Source: Vallitalea pronyensis (GTDB lineage: Bacteria > Bacillota > Clostridia > Lachnospirales > Vallitaleaceae). From it: a stretch of DNA of 64,000 nucleotides. The stretch spans positions 5,289,001 through 5,353,000 of the forward strand of contig NZ_CP058649.1 in assembly GCF_018141445.1 (NCBI RefSeq), given 5' to 3'. Numbering within the stretch: the stretch's first letter is position 1; each line of letters opens with the position of its first letter. Under the pieces are notes generated by a model. It made no database searches, was not told the DNA's origin, and saw only the letters and a program-made list of their open reading frames with translations. A program made the translations under genes and the position numbers. Positions 1 to 12,300 of the stretch are shown piece by piece.

Positions 1-230
1 TGGGTATCGAGAACATAATCACCTATCCTAAGAATGCCTCCTGATTGCGCTTGTGTTGCATCGGAATCAGAACCTCCAGAGTCCGTTGATTTTGAATCAT
101 CATCACCCGTTTTAGTATCTTGTTCACTTGTTGCAGATTTATCACCTGACTTATCAGTTGAATTGGAACATGCAGTGAATACTAACATCATAATGAGTAG
201 CATTGAAATAACGCGTTTTACATTTTTCAT
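1..230 (-). CDS. ABC transporter substrate-binding lipoprotein, N-terminal part (runs off the window)
   Basis: Only the first 76 codons are present; the gene continues beyond the left edge. ATG at 230 follows AAGGAGG with about 10 nt spacing. The product begins with a lysine-containing signal peptide, a hydrophobic core and a lipobox (VFTAC, lipidated Cys21). A long Ser/Asp/Thr-rich linker follows, typical of lipoproteins standing off the membrane. The first folded residues, GGILRIGDYVLDT, resemble the opening strand of family 5 (oligopeptide/nickel type) binding proteins; this is inference from a short stretch. It lies 128 bp downstream of, and on the same strand as, a YesM/YesN pair that may control it. 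Confidence 0.6.
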   Translation of the reverse strand, partial: MKNVKRVISMLLIMMLVFTACSNSTDKSGDKSATSEQDTKTGDDDSKSTDSGGSDSDATQAQSGGILRIGDYVLDT

Positions 231-358
231 ACCTGGAAACCCTCCTTAAACATAATAGGCTGTTGCTAAAATCATTATACTTTATCCGTTCATGACAAAA
301 CATGCAATATGTTAGACAGTCTTTGTCATATATTCAGATTGTACAACTAACTATTTGC

Positions 359-2077
359 TCATTTGAGCTTAAAAGGAAATTTTAGCACAATATCCGTTCT
401 ATTAGGTTTTCGAATGATTTTCAACTCTGCATCATCTCCAAAATGGAGTTTTAAACGTTTATGAATGTTATACAAGCCAAACCCTTTTTTGTTATTTTTC
501 AATGAATTATGGAAATTCCCATGTAAGGTTTGACCAATTTCAAAGTAGTCCTCATCAGAAATACCACACCCATTATCTGCAATGACCAACTCTACAGTTT
601 CTTTATCTCTCAGACTTCCTGTGATACTAATCCATCCGTTTTCCTCTATGTCTTCAAGTCCATGCAGTACAGCATTCTCCACCAAAGGTTGCAGCAGCAT
701 TCTAAGGACGAGTGCATCGTATAACTCTGGTTCAATTTCCAGACAAAGCTCAAATCTGTCATCGAATCTTGCATTCATGATATTCATATACAGTTCAGTT
801 ATTTCAAGCTCGTCTTGAAGCCTAACAACCTCTTCACCTTGAATAGAATACCTAAAAAGATCTGATATAGAAGTAGCAATGTTTGCAATTTCATCCACAT
901 CATGATACACTGCCATCCCCCTAATAAGTTGAAGTGTATTATAAAGAAAATGGGGGTTAACCTGACTTTGCAAAGCATAGATTTCAGCTTCGTTCTTGAG
1001 TATTTCAACTTCATAAAGCTGGTTTTGTGTTTCAAAAATTGTTCTGTTAACCTTTTCAATCTCATCAAGCATCCGATTAATGCGTCTTGCTATAGAGTTT
1101 ATATCGGGACTCTTAATTTCCTGAATACGTTTAGATCTTGAATGCGGTGCGATGCGTGACAGATCCTCTTTAAGCTGTATTATTGGAACCGTGATGTTTT
1201 GATTTACAAACCTGTCTGTAAACATGAGAAGTACAATAGTCATTCCAATAGTAACTAATATATAAATAATTAAATTGGTGCTGTTGGACTCTATAATTGA
1301 TTTGCTTGAATTACCTAAAACTTTGATGTTGTAGTCATCAAACTGGGTAATAAATGTGGGATCACTTAGTTCAAGAACATTTAACCGATTTTGGCTAGGG
1401 TCTGCTTCGTTAGTAGCTAATACCTGTGTGTCATGTAGCAAGGCAAAAGAAGCTGTCTCAGGATTGACAGAAGTAATCATATTCTGTATAAAAGATAGGT
1501 TGTTAATAAATACAACAGTCGCTTTCTTACTCTGGTCATGAAAGAGACTGTCCAAATCATATAAAGGTGCAAAATATAAAAAATACTTTTCAGCTAAGTC
1601 AGATTCTCTCGGAAAGAAATAAAACCCTGTAATAGGGTTTGACAAATTTTTAAAATCATAATAATTTGATATTTCACCGATTATCTTGTCATTAATTCCC
1701 GCATAATAACTCATTGGTTTTCCATCCGAATCAACAACAACGATGTCAATAATGCTCTCATTAAACTGAATAACTGACTTTGACATTTCATAAACAGAAA
1801 GAATACTTTCTGTTCCTTTTACTGTGATATTATCTGAATAGTAATCTATAAGTGCTTGATTTATGGAATATGTGTAACTAGCCTTCTCTATATTACTCAG
1901 AGTAGTCTTTAGCCTTTCGGTTATACCTGTTCCTATGGACTCTGTATACTGAACTTCCCTTTTGACATTTTCTCTCATAATAAATATGAGTATGGATATA
2001 TGAATAAACAATGCGGTTGTAAGAGAAATAATAATAAAATAATGAAATTTCTTCTTGATATTCCAATTCAATTTCAT
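359..2077 (-). CDS. YesM-type sensor histidine kinase
   Basis: A 572-aa membrane kinase of the LytS/YesM (His_kinase plus HATPase_c) family. Transmembrane segments lie at about residues 13-35 and 268-288 and enclose an extracellular sensor of about 230 residues. A HAMP-like linker follows. The phospho-acceptor motif NPHFLYNTL (His376) is clear, and the ATP-binding domain shows ENAVLHGLED and DNGCGIS. Its 5' end overlaps the response regulator stop by 4 nt (2074-2077), so the two are co-translated. Such pairs usually respond to extracellular sugars or oligosaccharides and switch on neighbouring ABC importers. The ligand cannot be read from the sequence. The binding-protein gene starting at 230 is the nearest candidate target. 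Confidence 0.93.
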   Translation of the reverse strand: MKLNWNIKKKFHYFIIISLTTALFIHISILIFIMRENVKREVQYTESIGTGITERLKTTLSNIEKASYTYSINQALIDYYSDNITVKGTESILSVYEMSKSVIQFNESIIDIVVVDSDGKPMSYYAGINDKIIGEISNYYDFKNLSNPITGFYFFPRESDLAEKYFLYFAPLYDLDSLFHDQSKKATVVFINNLSFIQNMITSVNPETASFALLHDTQVLATNEADPSQNRLNVLELSDPTFITQFDDYNIKVLGNSSKSIIESNSTNLIIYILVTIGMTIVLLMFTDRFVNQNITVPIIQLKEDLSRIAPHSRSKRIQEIKSPDINSIARRINRMLDEIEKVNRTIFETQNQLYEVEILKNEAEIYALQSQVNPHFLYNTLQLIRGMAVYHDVDEIANIATSISDLFRYSIQGEEVVRLQDELEITELYMNIMNARFDDRFELCLEIEPELYDALVLRMLLQPLVENAVLHGLEDIEENGWISITGSLRDKETVELVIADNGCGISDEDYFEIGQTLHGNFHNSLKNNKKGFGLYNIHKRLKLHFGDDAELKIIRKPNRTDIVLKFPFKLK

Positions 2078-2844
2078 CCCTTATTCACCTGTCCTTTTTT
2101 AACCATCGTTCTATACTGTCCCGGTGACACAGATTCATATTTTTTAAACACTTTGCTGAAATAAAACACATCTGTAAAACCGATTCGAATAGCAATGTTC
2201 TTAATTGGCTCCTTTGTATTCCTAAGTAGGTGCTTGGCTGCATTAATTCTTACTTTTGCTAAATAACTTGAAAAAGTTGTATTTAAGTTCTTTTGGAATA
2301 AATGACAAATATAGTTCTTATTCATGTAAAATTGTTCTGCCATATCGATCAGCATAATTTTCTCTGAATAATGCGTTTCCAAATATCTTAGGAGTTCCTC
2401 AAAATTTGATTTACTCTCCTCGTCCATATCGTTTTGTGATAAATGGAATGTTAGCTCTTTGTCAGTAGAAGAATCTAGTTTTCTCCTCAAACCTTTAAGT
2501 AATGATCCCAAATCGCTTGGATTTATTGGTTTCAGGCAATATTCTGTTACACCCATTTTAATGGCCTGTCTTGCACTTTCAAAATCAGAATGAGCACTAA
2601 TAATAACAAATTCGGGTTTATTACTGATACTCTTAACGCTTTCTATCAGTTTTATCCCATTTATTTTCGGCATTTTAATATCTGTAAAAATAACATCAGG
2701 ATCTAAAGCTTCAAATTCCTCCAATGCTTTCGTTGGACTTGTAAAAGTCTTGATTACCTCGAATCCATACTCTTCCCAAGTAATTGATTTTGTAAAATCT
2801 ATCAATGACCATCTTTCATCATCTACAATTATAACTTTGTACAT
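2074..2844 (-). CDS. YesN-type response regulator (REC plus AraC HTH)
   Basis: A 256-aa regulator. The N-terminal receiver domain has the acidic pair DDE at residues 8-10, phospho-acceptor Asp55 in FTDIKMP and the conserved Lys in CLKPINP. A C-terminal AraC double helix-turn-helix occupies about residues 150-250 and ends with the FSKVFKKYESVSPGQYR signature. I place the start at ATG 2844 because GGAGG lies just upstream; an upstream in-frame TTG at 2856 would place that Shine-Dalgarno inside the gene. It overlaps the kinase gene by 4 nt and should be phosphorylated by it. At 256 aa it is the short form of YesN, unlike the 522-aa regulator at 22251-23819, which has an extra middle region. Confidence 0.93.
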   Translation of the reverse strand: MYKVIIVDDERWSLIDFTKSITWEEYGFEVIKTFTSPTKALEEFEALDPDVIFTDIKMPKINGIKLIESVKSISNKPEFVIISAHSDFESARQAIKMGVTEYCLKPINPSDLGSLLKGLRRKLDSSTDKELTFHLSQNDMDEESKSNFEELLRYLETHYSEKIMLIDMAEQFYMNKNYICHLFQKNLNTTFSSYLAKVRINAAKHLLRNTKEPIKNIAIRIGFTDVFYFSKVFKKYESVSPGQYRTMVKKGQVNKG

Positions 2845-3150
2845 TTTCGCCTCCAATCATTGCCAATAATTATGCTTATTATATTTACTACAAGTATTGT
2901 TAATGCTCCCTGCATTTCCATACCATTAAGACCTAAAAATGTCACGTCATGTCCATACCTGCCATCAGCGTTTTGCATAAAAAGGCTTAAGATATTTCTA
3001 TTATACCAAGAAAGTGTAGATAATAGCTATTTATTTTATTAATTACATTATAAATTTAGGCACTTTAACCTATAAGATTGCGCCTATGGTGGGCGCACAA
3101 ACAAAAAGGGGCTATCGGAAAATCAATATCATTTAGGTTGAGAAATCTTC

Positions 3151-3189
3151 AAAAGAACCTCGAATAAAAAATATGCGAGGTTCTTTTTT
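3151..3189. terminator. Bidirectional rho-independent terminator
   Basis: Perfect 12-bp arms, AAAAGAACCTCG at 3151-3162 and CGAGGTTCTTTT at 3176-3187, separated by 13 nt, with T-runs on the outgoing side of both strands. On the minus strand it lies about 200 nt after the stop codon of the giant surface-protein gene and probably ends that transcript before the YesN/YesM operon. Confidence 0.85.
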
Positions 3190-3334
3190 GTAATAAAATT
3201 TTGCAGAGATGTAATATCTCCTTTTGTTTTTTCGTGATTACATCTTGGAGTATTAACTAATGGATTTTTTTTAACCATTTTTTACTCATTTTGCTGTTGC
3301 ACTTCTTGTTTAATTTTGTGACTCGCCTCTTTCT

Positions 3335-3370
3335 TTTTTATTTAGGGGCAGTTCGTTTTGCACTGCCCCT
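3335..3370. repeat. Hairpin repeat, copy 1 (flanks the giant gene at its 3' end)
   Basis: A 27-nt stretch (3335-3361) is identical to 18640-18666 on the other side of the giant gene. Within it is a stem AGGGGCAGT/ACTGCCCCT (3344-3370) with a 9-nt loop. It starts 16 nt past the giant gene's stop codon. It could be a terminator hairpin, a dispersed palindromic (REP/MITE-like) repeat, or a duplication scar. Confidence 0.8.
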
Positions 3371-3385
3371 TTACATATCACAAAT

Positions 3386-6300
3386 TTACTCTTGAGCATT
3401 TGTACAGTCAACATAATATGCAGACTTATTCCCACTTGAATCACTAGCAACAATTCCTATGTTACCAAATCCACTATAATTGAATGTTGTAGTATTAGTA
3501 AGTGTGGCAATAGGGCTGCCACCATATTGAGCAATAGCACTTAAATTATTAAGAGCATAAAATGCAGAATAGTAAAGCGTATAAGTTATATCACCACCTG
3601 AATCATCTACTGCTGGATCCCAAGTTACAGTTACAGCATTAAATGAAGCATTTGCTCCAGGAACAGGAGGTTGTCTATCAATGTTTGGTGTTTGTATACT
3701 TCCTACATTATAAATTGACCTATTAGTAAAAAAGTCTTGTGCTAGTATATTGACGTATATTGTTGTGTCTGCAGGATATGTCGTTAAGACACCTTGACCA
3801 TTAGCAGTAGACCCAACTTGCTTACCAAATACAAACTTAGTTGAGTTACTTGGATAGTAAGATACGATGCCAGCTAAGTTATCTACGTCACTTTGTGTTG
3901 TAGAATAACCTACATAAAATGCATCAGCAGTGCCAGCAAAGTCACTTGGAAGAACAAAATCAACCTGTATGTTATTACTAGCATCTATACTAAGTGTCAG
4001 ATTACCATCCACTATTGTTGGAGGGACAACATCATTGGTTTTTATAAAATTTGAAGCAGTAGATGTGATATTGCCTGCCGCATCCCTAACATATATCTTG
4101 AAGAAAATATCAGTATATGAGTCAAGTCCAGTTACTGTTTTTGTTGTAATATTTTTTTCGTATGTTCCGAAAGGTACATAAGTTGAACCATCATTTGCGT
4201 GATAAACTAGATATTCTAAATCACTTGCAGCAGTTAAATTATCTGTTGCTGCTGTCCAAGTTACTGTTACATCAGTTCCTGTACCTTTTACTAAGCTAAA
4301 CGCCCCACTATTTCCAAATACAGGTCCAGTAGTATCTGACGTCGCAGTTGTAAGAGTAGTATACATAGCCTTATTACCGGCTTGATCAGTAACGATAACG
4401 TTTAAATAATAAGTTGTAGTATCACTTAAACCATTAATATCTACACTTGATATATCTGCACTTGCACTTCCAAATGGCGTTCCATTTGTTTCAATGTTAC
4501 TTATAGTGTCCAGATTATTACTTGTTGAGTAGTATGCTTGATAGGTCAAGGCTGTATCAGGTGACATATTGTCAGTTGCCTTATTCCAGCTTAAAGTCAT
4601 GCTATTTCCGGTCACACTTGAAACTGAAAGTGTTGAATTTCCTATGGTAGGTGCTACAGTATCTGCTGTTTGTAGCATCTGCATAGTATATACTGCTTTA
4701 TTTCCTGCTTCATCTGTTACTAAAACATTGAAGTAATAACTCGTATCTGAGTTAAGTCCAGTTACATCAATAGTCGCAATATCTGCAGTTGCAACACCAA
4801 ATGGTGTTCCATTTGTAGTCATATTAGCTACTGTATCAATGTTATTACTTAATGAGTAATAGGCTTGATAAGTTAAAGCACTTGCAGCTGACCTGTTGTC
4901 AGTAGCTTTTGTCCAGTTCAAAGTTATGCCACTTGCAGTAGCACTTGAGCCGCTTATAGTACCACTGTTTCCTACTGTAGGTGCTATAGTGTCCGTAGTC
5001 TGAAGCATTTGCATTGTGTATACTGCTTGATTTCCTGCTTCATCTGTTACAAGTACATTAAAGTAGTAATCCGTATTTGGATTTAGACCACTTACATCTA
5101 CAGTTGATATATCTGCACTTGCACTTCCAATAGGAGTACCATTAGTCATATTAGCAACACTATCAATATTATTTGATGTTGAATAATAAGTTTGATAAGT
5201 TAGTGCTGTAGCTAATGATTTGTTATCACTTGCTTTTGTCCAGTTAAGTGTAAGGCTATTAGTCGTAATACTTGATCCAGAAATTGTACCACTGTTTCCT
5301 ACTGTAGGTGCTTCTGTATCAGCAGTTCTTTCCGTTTGAGCTGCATATGCTGATTGATTTCCAGCTTCATCTGTTACAAGGACATTAAAATAATATACAG
5401 TGTTTTGAGTAAGTCCTGTTACATCAATTGATCCTATATCATTTACAGGACTTCCAAATGGTGTTCCATTTGCCTTCATGTTTGCTACATCATCTATATT
5501 ATTTGTTGTTGAATAATAAGTTTGATAAGTCAAACCACTTGCGGCTGACCTGTTGTCTGTTGCTTTTATCCAAATTAATCTTATCCCACTACCTGTAATG
5601 TTTGATGTAGAGATACTTGAATTAGATACTGTTGGAGCTAGGGTATCTGAAGTCTGTAGCATCTGCATAGTGTAAACAGCTTGGTTTCCTGCTTCATCTG
5701 TTACTAGTACATTAAAGTAATAATCAGTATTTGCACTTAAACCAGTTACATCTTTACTTGCTATATCTGTCCCGGCTGTATCAAATGGTGTTCCATTTGT
5801 AATTGCATTGCTCACAGTATCAATATTATTGATTGTTGAATAATATACCTGATAAGTTAAAGTAGTAGCTAGTGACCTATTGTCTGTGGCCTTTGTCCAG
5901 CTTAATGTAAGTCCACTTGCACTTATATTTGATCCACTTAACACACCGCTGTTTCCTACACTTGGCGCTTGTGTATCAGCAGTTTGAAACATTTGTGAAG
6001 TGTACACTGCTTGATTGCCTGCCTCATCTGTAACTAGTACATTGAAATAATAATCAGTATTTGCGGTTAAGCCAGTAACGTTTAGAGTTGCAATATCGTT
6101 TGTTGCGCTTACATATGGTGTTCCATTTGTTTTTACGTTAGATAAAGTATCAATATTATTAGTAGTTGAATAATATACTTGATATGTTAAAGCGCTCGCT
6201 GCTGACTTATTATCACTAGCTTTTGTCCAGTTAAGAGTAAGACTATTTGCACCTATACTTGAACCTACTAATGTTCCGCTGTTACCAGCTACAGGTGCTA

Positions 6301-9300
6301 CTGTGTCTAAAGTAGCTAGGACCTGCATAGTATAAGCCGCTTGGTTTCCTGCTTCATCTGTAACTAAGATATTGAAGTAGTAACTTGTGTCTGAGTTAAG
6401 TCCAATTACATTTACAGATGCTATATCTGCTGCAGCACTTGCAAAAGCTATCCCATTTGTAGTCATATTCGTTACTGTATCAATGTTATTACTTAATGAG
6501 TAATAGACTTGATAAGTTAGAGCACTTGCAGCTGACCTGTTGTCTGTTGCCTTTGTCCAGTTTACTGTAAGACCACTTGCATTCGCATTTGATCCACTTA
6601 TTGTTCCACTATTTCCTACAGTTGGAGCTAAAGTATCCGTTGTCTGTAACGTTTGCATGCTATAAACTGCCTGGTTACCTACTTCATCTGTTACTAATAC
6701 ATTGAAGTAATAAGTTGTATTTGCAGTCAAGCCAGTTATATCAACAGATGCCATGTCTGCTACTGCACTTGCAAATGGCGTTCCATTTGTAGTCACATTA
6801 GCTACTGTGTCTATATTATTAGATGCTGAGTAATAGACTTGATAAGTCAAATCTGTTGCTAGTGACCTATTGTCCGTCGCCTTGGTCCAGTTTAGTGTAA
6901 GACCACTTGCACTAATATTTGAGCCAGCTATTGTACCACTATTGCCTGCAACTGGCGCTGTAGTATCAGGCGATAGATTAGTCTTTTGAGATTGACTTGT
7001 ATAGAGACTCTTATTACCTGCTTCATCACTTACGATGACATTGAAGTAGTACGTTGTATCTTCACTTAAGCCTGTTACATCTTTTGTCGCGATATCTGCG
7101 CTTGCAGTCCCGATAGGTGTTCCGTTTGTTTCTGTATTGCTTACAGTATCTAAGTTATTACTTGTTGAGTAATATGCTTGATAAGTCAGAGCAGTTGATG
7201 CTGACTTGTTGTCTGTTGCCTTAGTCCAGTTAAGTGTTAGACCTGTTACATCAACATTTGTAACTGTTATAGTCCCACTGTTACCTACTACTGGTGCTAC
7301 TGTGTCTAAGGTAGCTAGGACCTGCATAGTATAAGCTGCTTGGTTTCCTGCCTCATCTTTTACTAATATATTGAAGTAATAAGTTGTATCTGAGTTTAAA
7401 CCTGTTACATTTACAGAAGCTATATCCACTGCCACACTTGCAAATGGAGTTCCATTTGTAGTCACATTAGCTACTGTGTCTATATTATTAGATGTTGAGT
7501 AATAGACTTGATAAGTCAAAGCTGTTGCTAATGACCTATTGTCCGTCGCCTTGGTCCAGTTTAGTGTAAGACCACTTGCACTAATATTTGAACCTGTTAT
7601 CGTTCCGCTATTTCCTGCAACTGGTGCTGTAGTATCAGGCGATAAATTAGTCTTTTGAAAGAAGCTAGTATACATTGACTTATTGCCAGCTTCATCAGTC
7701 ACAATTACATTGAAATAGTAAGTCGTATCTTCAGTTAAGCCTGTTACATCTATTGTCGCTATGTCTGCACTTGAAGTTCCAATAGGTGTTCCGTTTGTTT
7801 CTGTATTGCTTACAGTATCTAAGTTATTACTTGTTGAGTAATATGCTTGATAAGTCAGAGCAGTTGATGCTGACTTGTTGTCTGTTGCCTTAGTCCAGTT
7901 AAGTGTTAGTCCTGTTACATCAACATTTGCAACTGTTATAGTCCCACTGTTACCTACTACTGGAGCTACTGTATCTAAAGTAGCTAGGACCTGCATAGTA
8001 TAAGCTGCTTGGTTTCCTACCTCATCTTTTACTAATACATTGAAGTAGTAAGTTGTGTCTGAGTTTAGACCTGTTACATTTATAGTTGCTATATCTGTTG
8101 CTGCACTTCCAAATGCTGTTCCATTTGTAGTCATGTTGCTTACTGTATCTATGTTATTAGATGTTGAGTAATAGACTTGATAAGTCAAGGCTGTAGCTAA
8201 TGATCTATTGTCCGTTGCTTTTGTCCAGTTTAATGTAATACTGTTTGCACCTACATTTGAGCCTATTATTGCTCCACTATTGCCTACAGTTGGAGCTACA
8301 GTATCAGAAGTCTGCAGCATCTGCATAGTGTAAACTGCTTGATTACCAGCCTCATCTTTTACAAGTACATTGAAGTAGTAAGTTGCGTCTGAATTTAGAC
8401 CAGTTACATCTACAGAAGCTATATCTGGTACTGCACTTGCAAATGGCGTTCCATTTGTAGTCACATTAGCTACTGTGTCTATATTATTAGATGTTGAGTA
8501 ATAGACTTGATAAGTCAAGGCTGTAGCTAATGATCTATTGTCCGTTGCCTTGGTCCAGTTTAATGTAAGTCCATTTGCACCTACATTTGAACCTGTTATC
8601 GTTCCGCTATTTCCTGCAACTGGTGCTGTAGTATCAGGCGATAAATTAGTCTTTTGAGAGAAGCTAGTATACATTGACTTATTGCCAGCTTCATCAGTCA
8701 CAATTACATTGAAGTAGTAAGTCGTATCTTCATTTAAGCCTGTTACATCTATTGTCGCTATGTCTGCACTTGCAGTCCCGATAGGTGTTCCGTTTGTTTC
8801 TGTATTGCTTACAGTATTTAAGTTATTACTTATTGAGTAATAAGCTTGATAAGTCAAGGCAGTTGATGCTGACTTGTTGTCAGTCGCTTTGGTCCAGTTT
8901 AAAGTCAGACTTGTTACATCAACATTTGATACAGTCATATTTCCACTATTACCAGCTACTGGTGCTACTGTGTCTAAAGTCGCTAAACTCTTCGTAGTAT
9001 AAGCTGCTTGATTGCCAGCTTCATCTTTTACTAATACATTAAAATAGTAAGTTGTGTTTGGACTTAATCCAGTCACATCTATTGTTTTTATATCTCCTCC
9101 TATAGTTCCTACATCCCCTGGGCTTCCAAATGGTGTTCCATTTGTGGTCATATTAGTTGCAGTATCTATGTTATTAGATGTGGAGTAGTAGACTTGATAA
9201 GCCAAAGCTGTAGCTAATGACCTATTGTCTGTCGCATCCATCCAAATTAGTGTAAGACCACTAGCACTTACGTTTGAGCCAGCTATTGCACCACTATCAC

Positions 9301-12300
9301 CTGCAACTGGCGCTGTAGTATCAGGTGATAGATTGGTCTTTTGAGATTGACTTGTATAGAGACTCTTATTACCTGCTTCATCACTTACGATGACATTGAA
9401 GTAGTAAGTTGTATCTTCACTTAAGCCTGTTACATCTATTGTCGCTATGTCTGTACTAGCAGTTCCTATAGGTGTTCCGTTTGTTTCTGTATTGCTTATT
9501 GTATCTAAATTATTACTCGTTGAGCGATATGCTTGATAAGTCAGAGCAGTGCCTGCTGACTTGTTGTCTATTGCCTTAGTCCAGTTAAGTGTTAGTCCTG
9601 TTACATCAACATTTGCAACTGTTATAGTCCCACTGTTACCTACTACTGGAGCTACTGTATCTAAAGTAGCTAGAGTCTGCATATTATAAGCTGCTTGGTT
9701 ACCTACCTCATCTTTAACTAGTACATTGAAGTAGTATGTTGTGTCTGAGTTAAGACCTGTTACATTTATAGTTGCTATATCTGCTGCTGCACTTCCAAAT
9801 GCTGTTCCATTTGTAGTAACGTTGCTTACTGTGTCTATATTATTAGATATTGAGTAATAGACTTGATAAGTCAAAGCCGTTGCTAATGATCTATTGTCCG
9901 TTGCCTTTGCCCAGCTTAGAGTAAGTCCATTGGCACTAATATTTGAACCTGCTATTGCACCACTATTGCCTACTATTGGAGCTGTAGCATCAGGCGATAA
10001 ATTAGTCTTTTGAGAGAAGCTAGTATACATTGACTTATTGCCAGCTTCATCAGTCACAATTACATTGAAGTAGTAAATCGTATCTTCATTTAAGCCTGTT
10101 ACATCTATTGTTGCTATGTCTACACTTGAAGTCCCGATAGGTGTTCCGTTTGTTTCTGTATTGCTTACAGTATCTAAGTTATTGCTTGTTGAGTAATATG
10201 CTTGATAAGTCAGAGCAGTTGATGCTGACTTGTTGTCTGTTGCCTTAGTCCAGTTAAGTGTTAGTCCTGTTACATCAACATTTGCAACTGTTATAGTCCC
10301 ACTGTTACCTACTACTGGAGCTACTGTATCTAAAGTAGCTAGAGTCTGCATATTATAAGCTGCTTGGTTACCTACCTCATCTTTAACTAGTACATTGAAG
10401 TAGTATGTTGTGTCTGAGTTAAGACCTGTTACATTTATAGTTGCTATATCTGCTGCTGCACTTCCAAATGCTGTTCCATTTGTAGTAACGTTGCTTACTG
10501 TGTCTATATTATTAGATATTGAGTAATAGACTTGATAAGTCAAAGCCGTTGCTAATGATCTATTGTCCGTTGCCTTTGCCCAGCTTAGAGTAAGTCCATT
10601 GGCACTAATATTTGAACCTGCTATTGCACCACTATTGCCTACTATTGGAGCTGTAGTATCAGGCGATAAATTAGTCTTTTGAGATTGACTTGTATAGAGA
10701 CTCTTGTTACCTGCTTCATCAGTCACAATTACATTGAAGTAGTAAGTTGTATCTTCACTTAAGCCTGTTACATCTATCGTCACTATGTCTGTACTAGCAG
10801 TTCCTATAGGTGTTCCGTTTGTTTCTGTATTGCTTACAGTATCTAAGTTATTACTTGTTGAGTAATATGCTTGATAAGTCAAGGCAGTGCCTGCTGACTT
10901 GTTGTCTGTTGCCTTAGTCCAGTTAAGTGTAAGACTTGTTACAGCAACATTTGTAACTGTCATAGTCCCACTATTACCTACTACTGGAGCTACTGTGTCT
11001 AAGGTAGCTAAGCTCTTCGTAGTATAAGCTGCTTGATTGCCTGCCTCATCTTTTACTAATACATTGAAGTAGTAAGTTGTGTCTGAGTTTAGACCTGTTA
11101 CATTTACAGAAGCTATATCCGCTGCTGCACTTGCAAATGGTGTTCCATTTGTAGTAACGTTGCTTACTGTGTCTATATTATTAGATATTGAGTAATAGAC
11201 TTGATAAGTCAAAGCTGTAGCTAATGATCTATTGTCCGTTGCCTTGGTCCAGTTTAGTGTAAGACCACTTGCACTAATATTTGAACCTGCTATTGTACCA
11301 CTATTGCCTACTACTGGCGCTGTAGTATCAGGCGATAAATTAGTCTTTTGAGAGAAGCTAGTATACATTGACTTATTGCCAGCTTCATCAGTCACAATAA
11401 CATTGAAGTAGTAAGTTGTATCTTCACTTAAGCCTGTTACATCTATTGTCGCTATGTCTGCGCTTGCAGTCCCGATAGGTGTTCCGTTTGTTTCTGTATT
11501 GCTTACAGTATCTAAGTTATTACTTGTTGAGTAATATGCTTGATAAGTCAGAGCAGTCGATGCTGACTTGTTGTCAGTCGCTTTGGTCCAGTTTAAAGTC
11601 AGACTTGTTACATCAACATTTGATACAGTCATATTTCCACTATTACCAGCTACCGGAGCTACTGTGTCTAATGTAGCTAAACTCTTCGTAGTATAAGCTG
11701 CTTGATTGCCTGCCTCATCTGTTACTAATACATTGAAGTAGTACGTTGTGTCTGAGTTTAGACCTGTTACATTTACAGAAGCTATATCCGCTGCTGCACT
11801 TGCAAATGGTGTTCCATTTGTAGTCATATTAGTTACTGTATCAATGTTATTACTTAATGAGTAATAGACTTGATAAGTTAAAGCACTTGCAGCTGACCTG
11901 TTGTCTGTTGCCTTTGTCCAGTTTACTGTAAGACCACTTGCACTAATATTTGAGCCCGCTATTGTACCACTATTACCTACTACTGGCGCTGTAGTATCAG
12001 GTGATAGATTGGTCTTTTGAAATTGACTTGTATAGAGACTCTTATTACCAGCTTCATCACTTACGATGACATTGAAGTAGTAAGTTGTATCTTCACTTAA
12101 GCCTGTTACATCTATCGTCGCTATATCTGTACTAGCAGTTCCTATAGGTGTTCCGTTTGTTTCTGTATTGCTTATTGTATCTAAGTTATTACTCGTTGAG
12201 CGATATGCTTGATAAGTCAAAGCAGTGCCTGCTGACTTGTTGTCTGTTGCCTTAGTCCAGTTTAGTGTTAGACTTGTTACATCAACATTTGATACAGTCA

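Larger units (their letters stand above)
2845..3385. other. Intergenic region between the giant surface protein gene and the YesN gene
   Basis: This 541-bp gap lies between two minus-strand genes. It holds a perfect 12-bp-arm terminator (3151-3189) and one copy of a hairpin sequence that recurs upstream of the giant gene (3335-3370). It should also hold the promoter of the YesM/YesN operon: a minus-strand TATAAT at 3000-3005 is a candidate -10 box, but I see no good -35. A minus-strand reading frame of 49 codons (2829-2978) overlaps the YesN start and lacks a ribosome binding site; I do not call it a gene. Confidence 0.6.

Noticed and set aside
8785..11676. Plus-strand reading frames inside the FN3 array (for example 8785-8997 and 11479-11676)
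   Set aside because: They are antisense shadows of the repeated coding sequence, recur with the repeat and have no ribosome binding sites.
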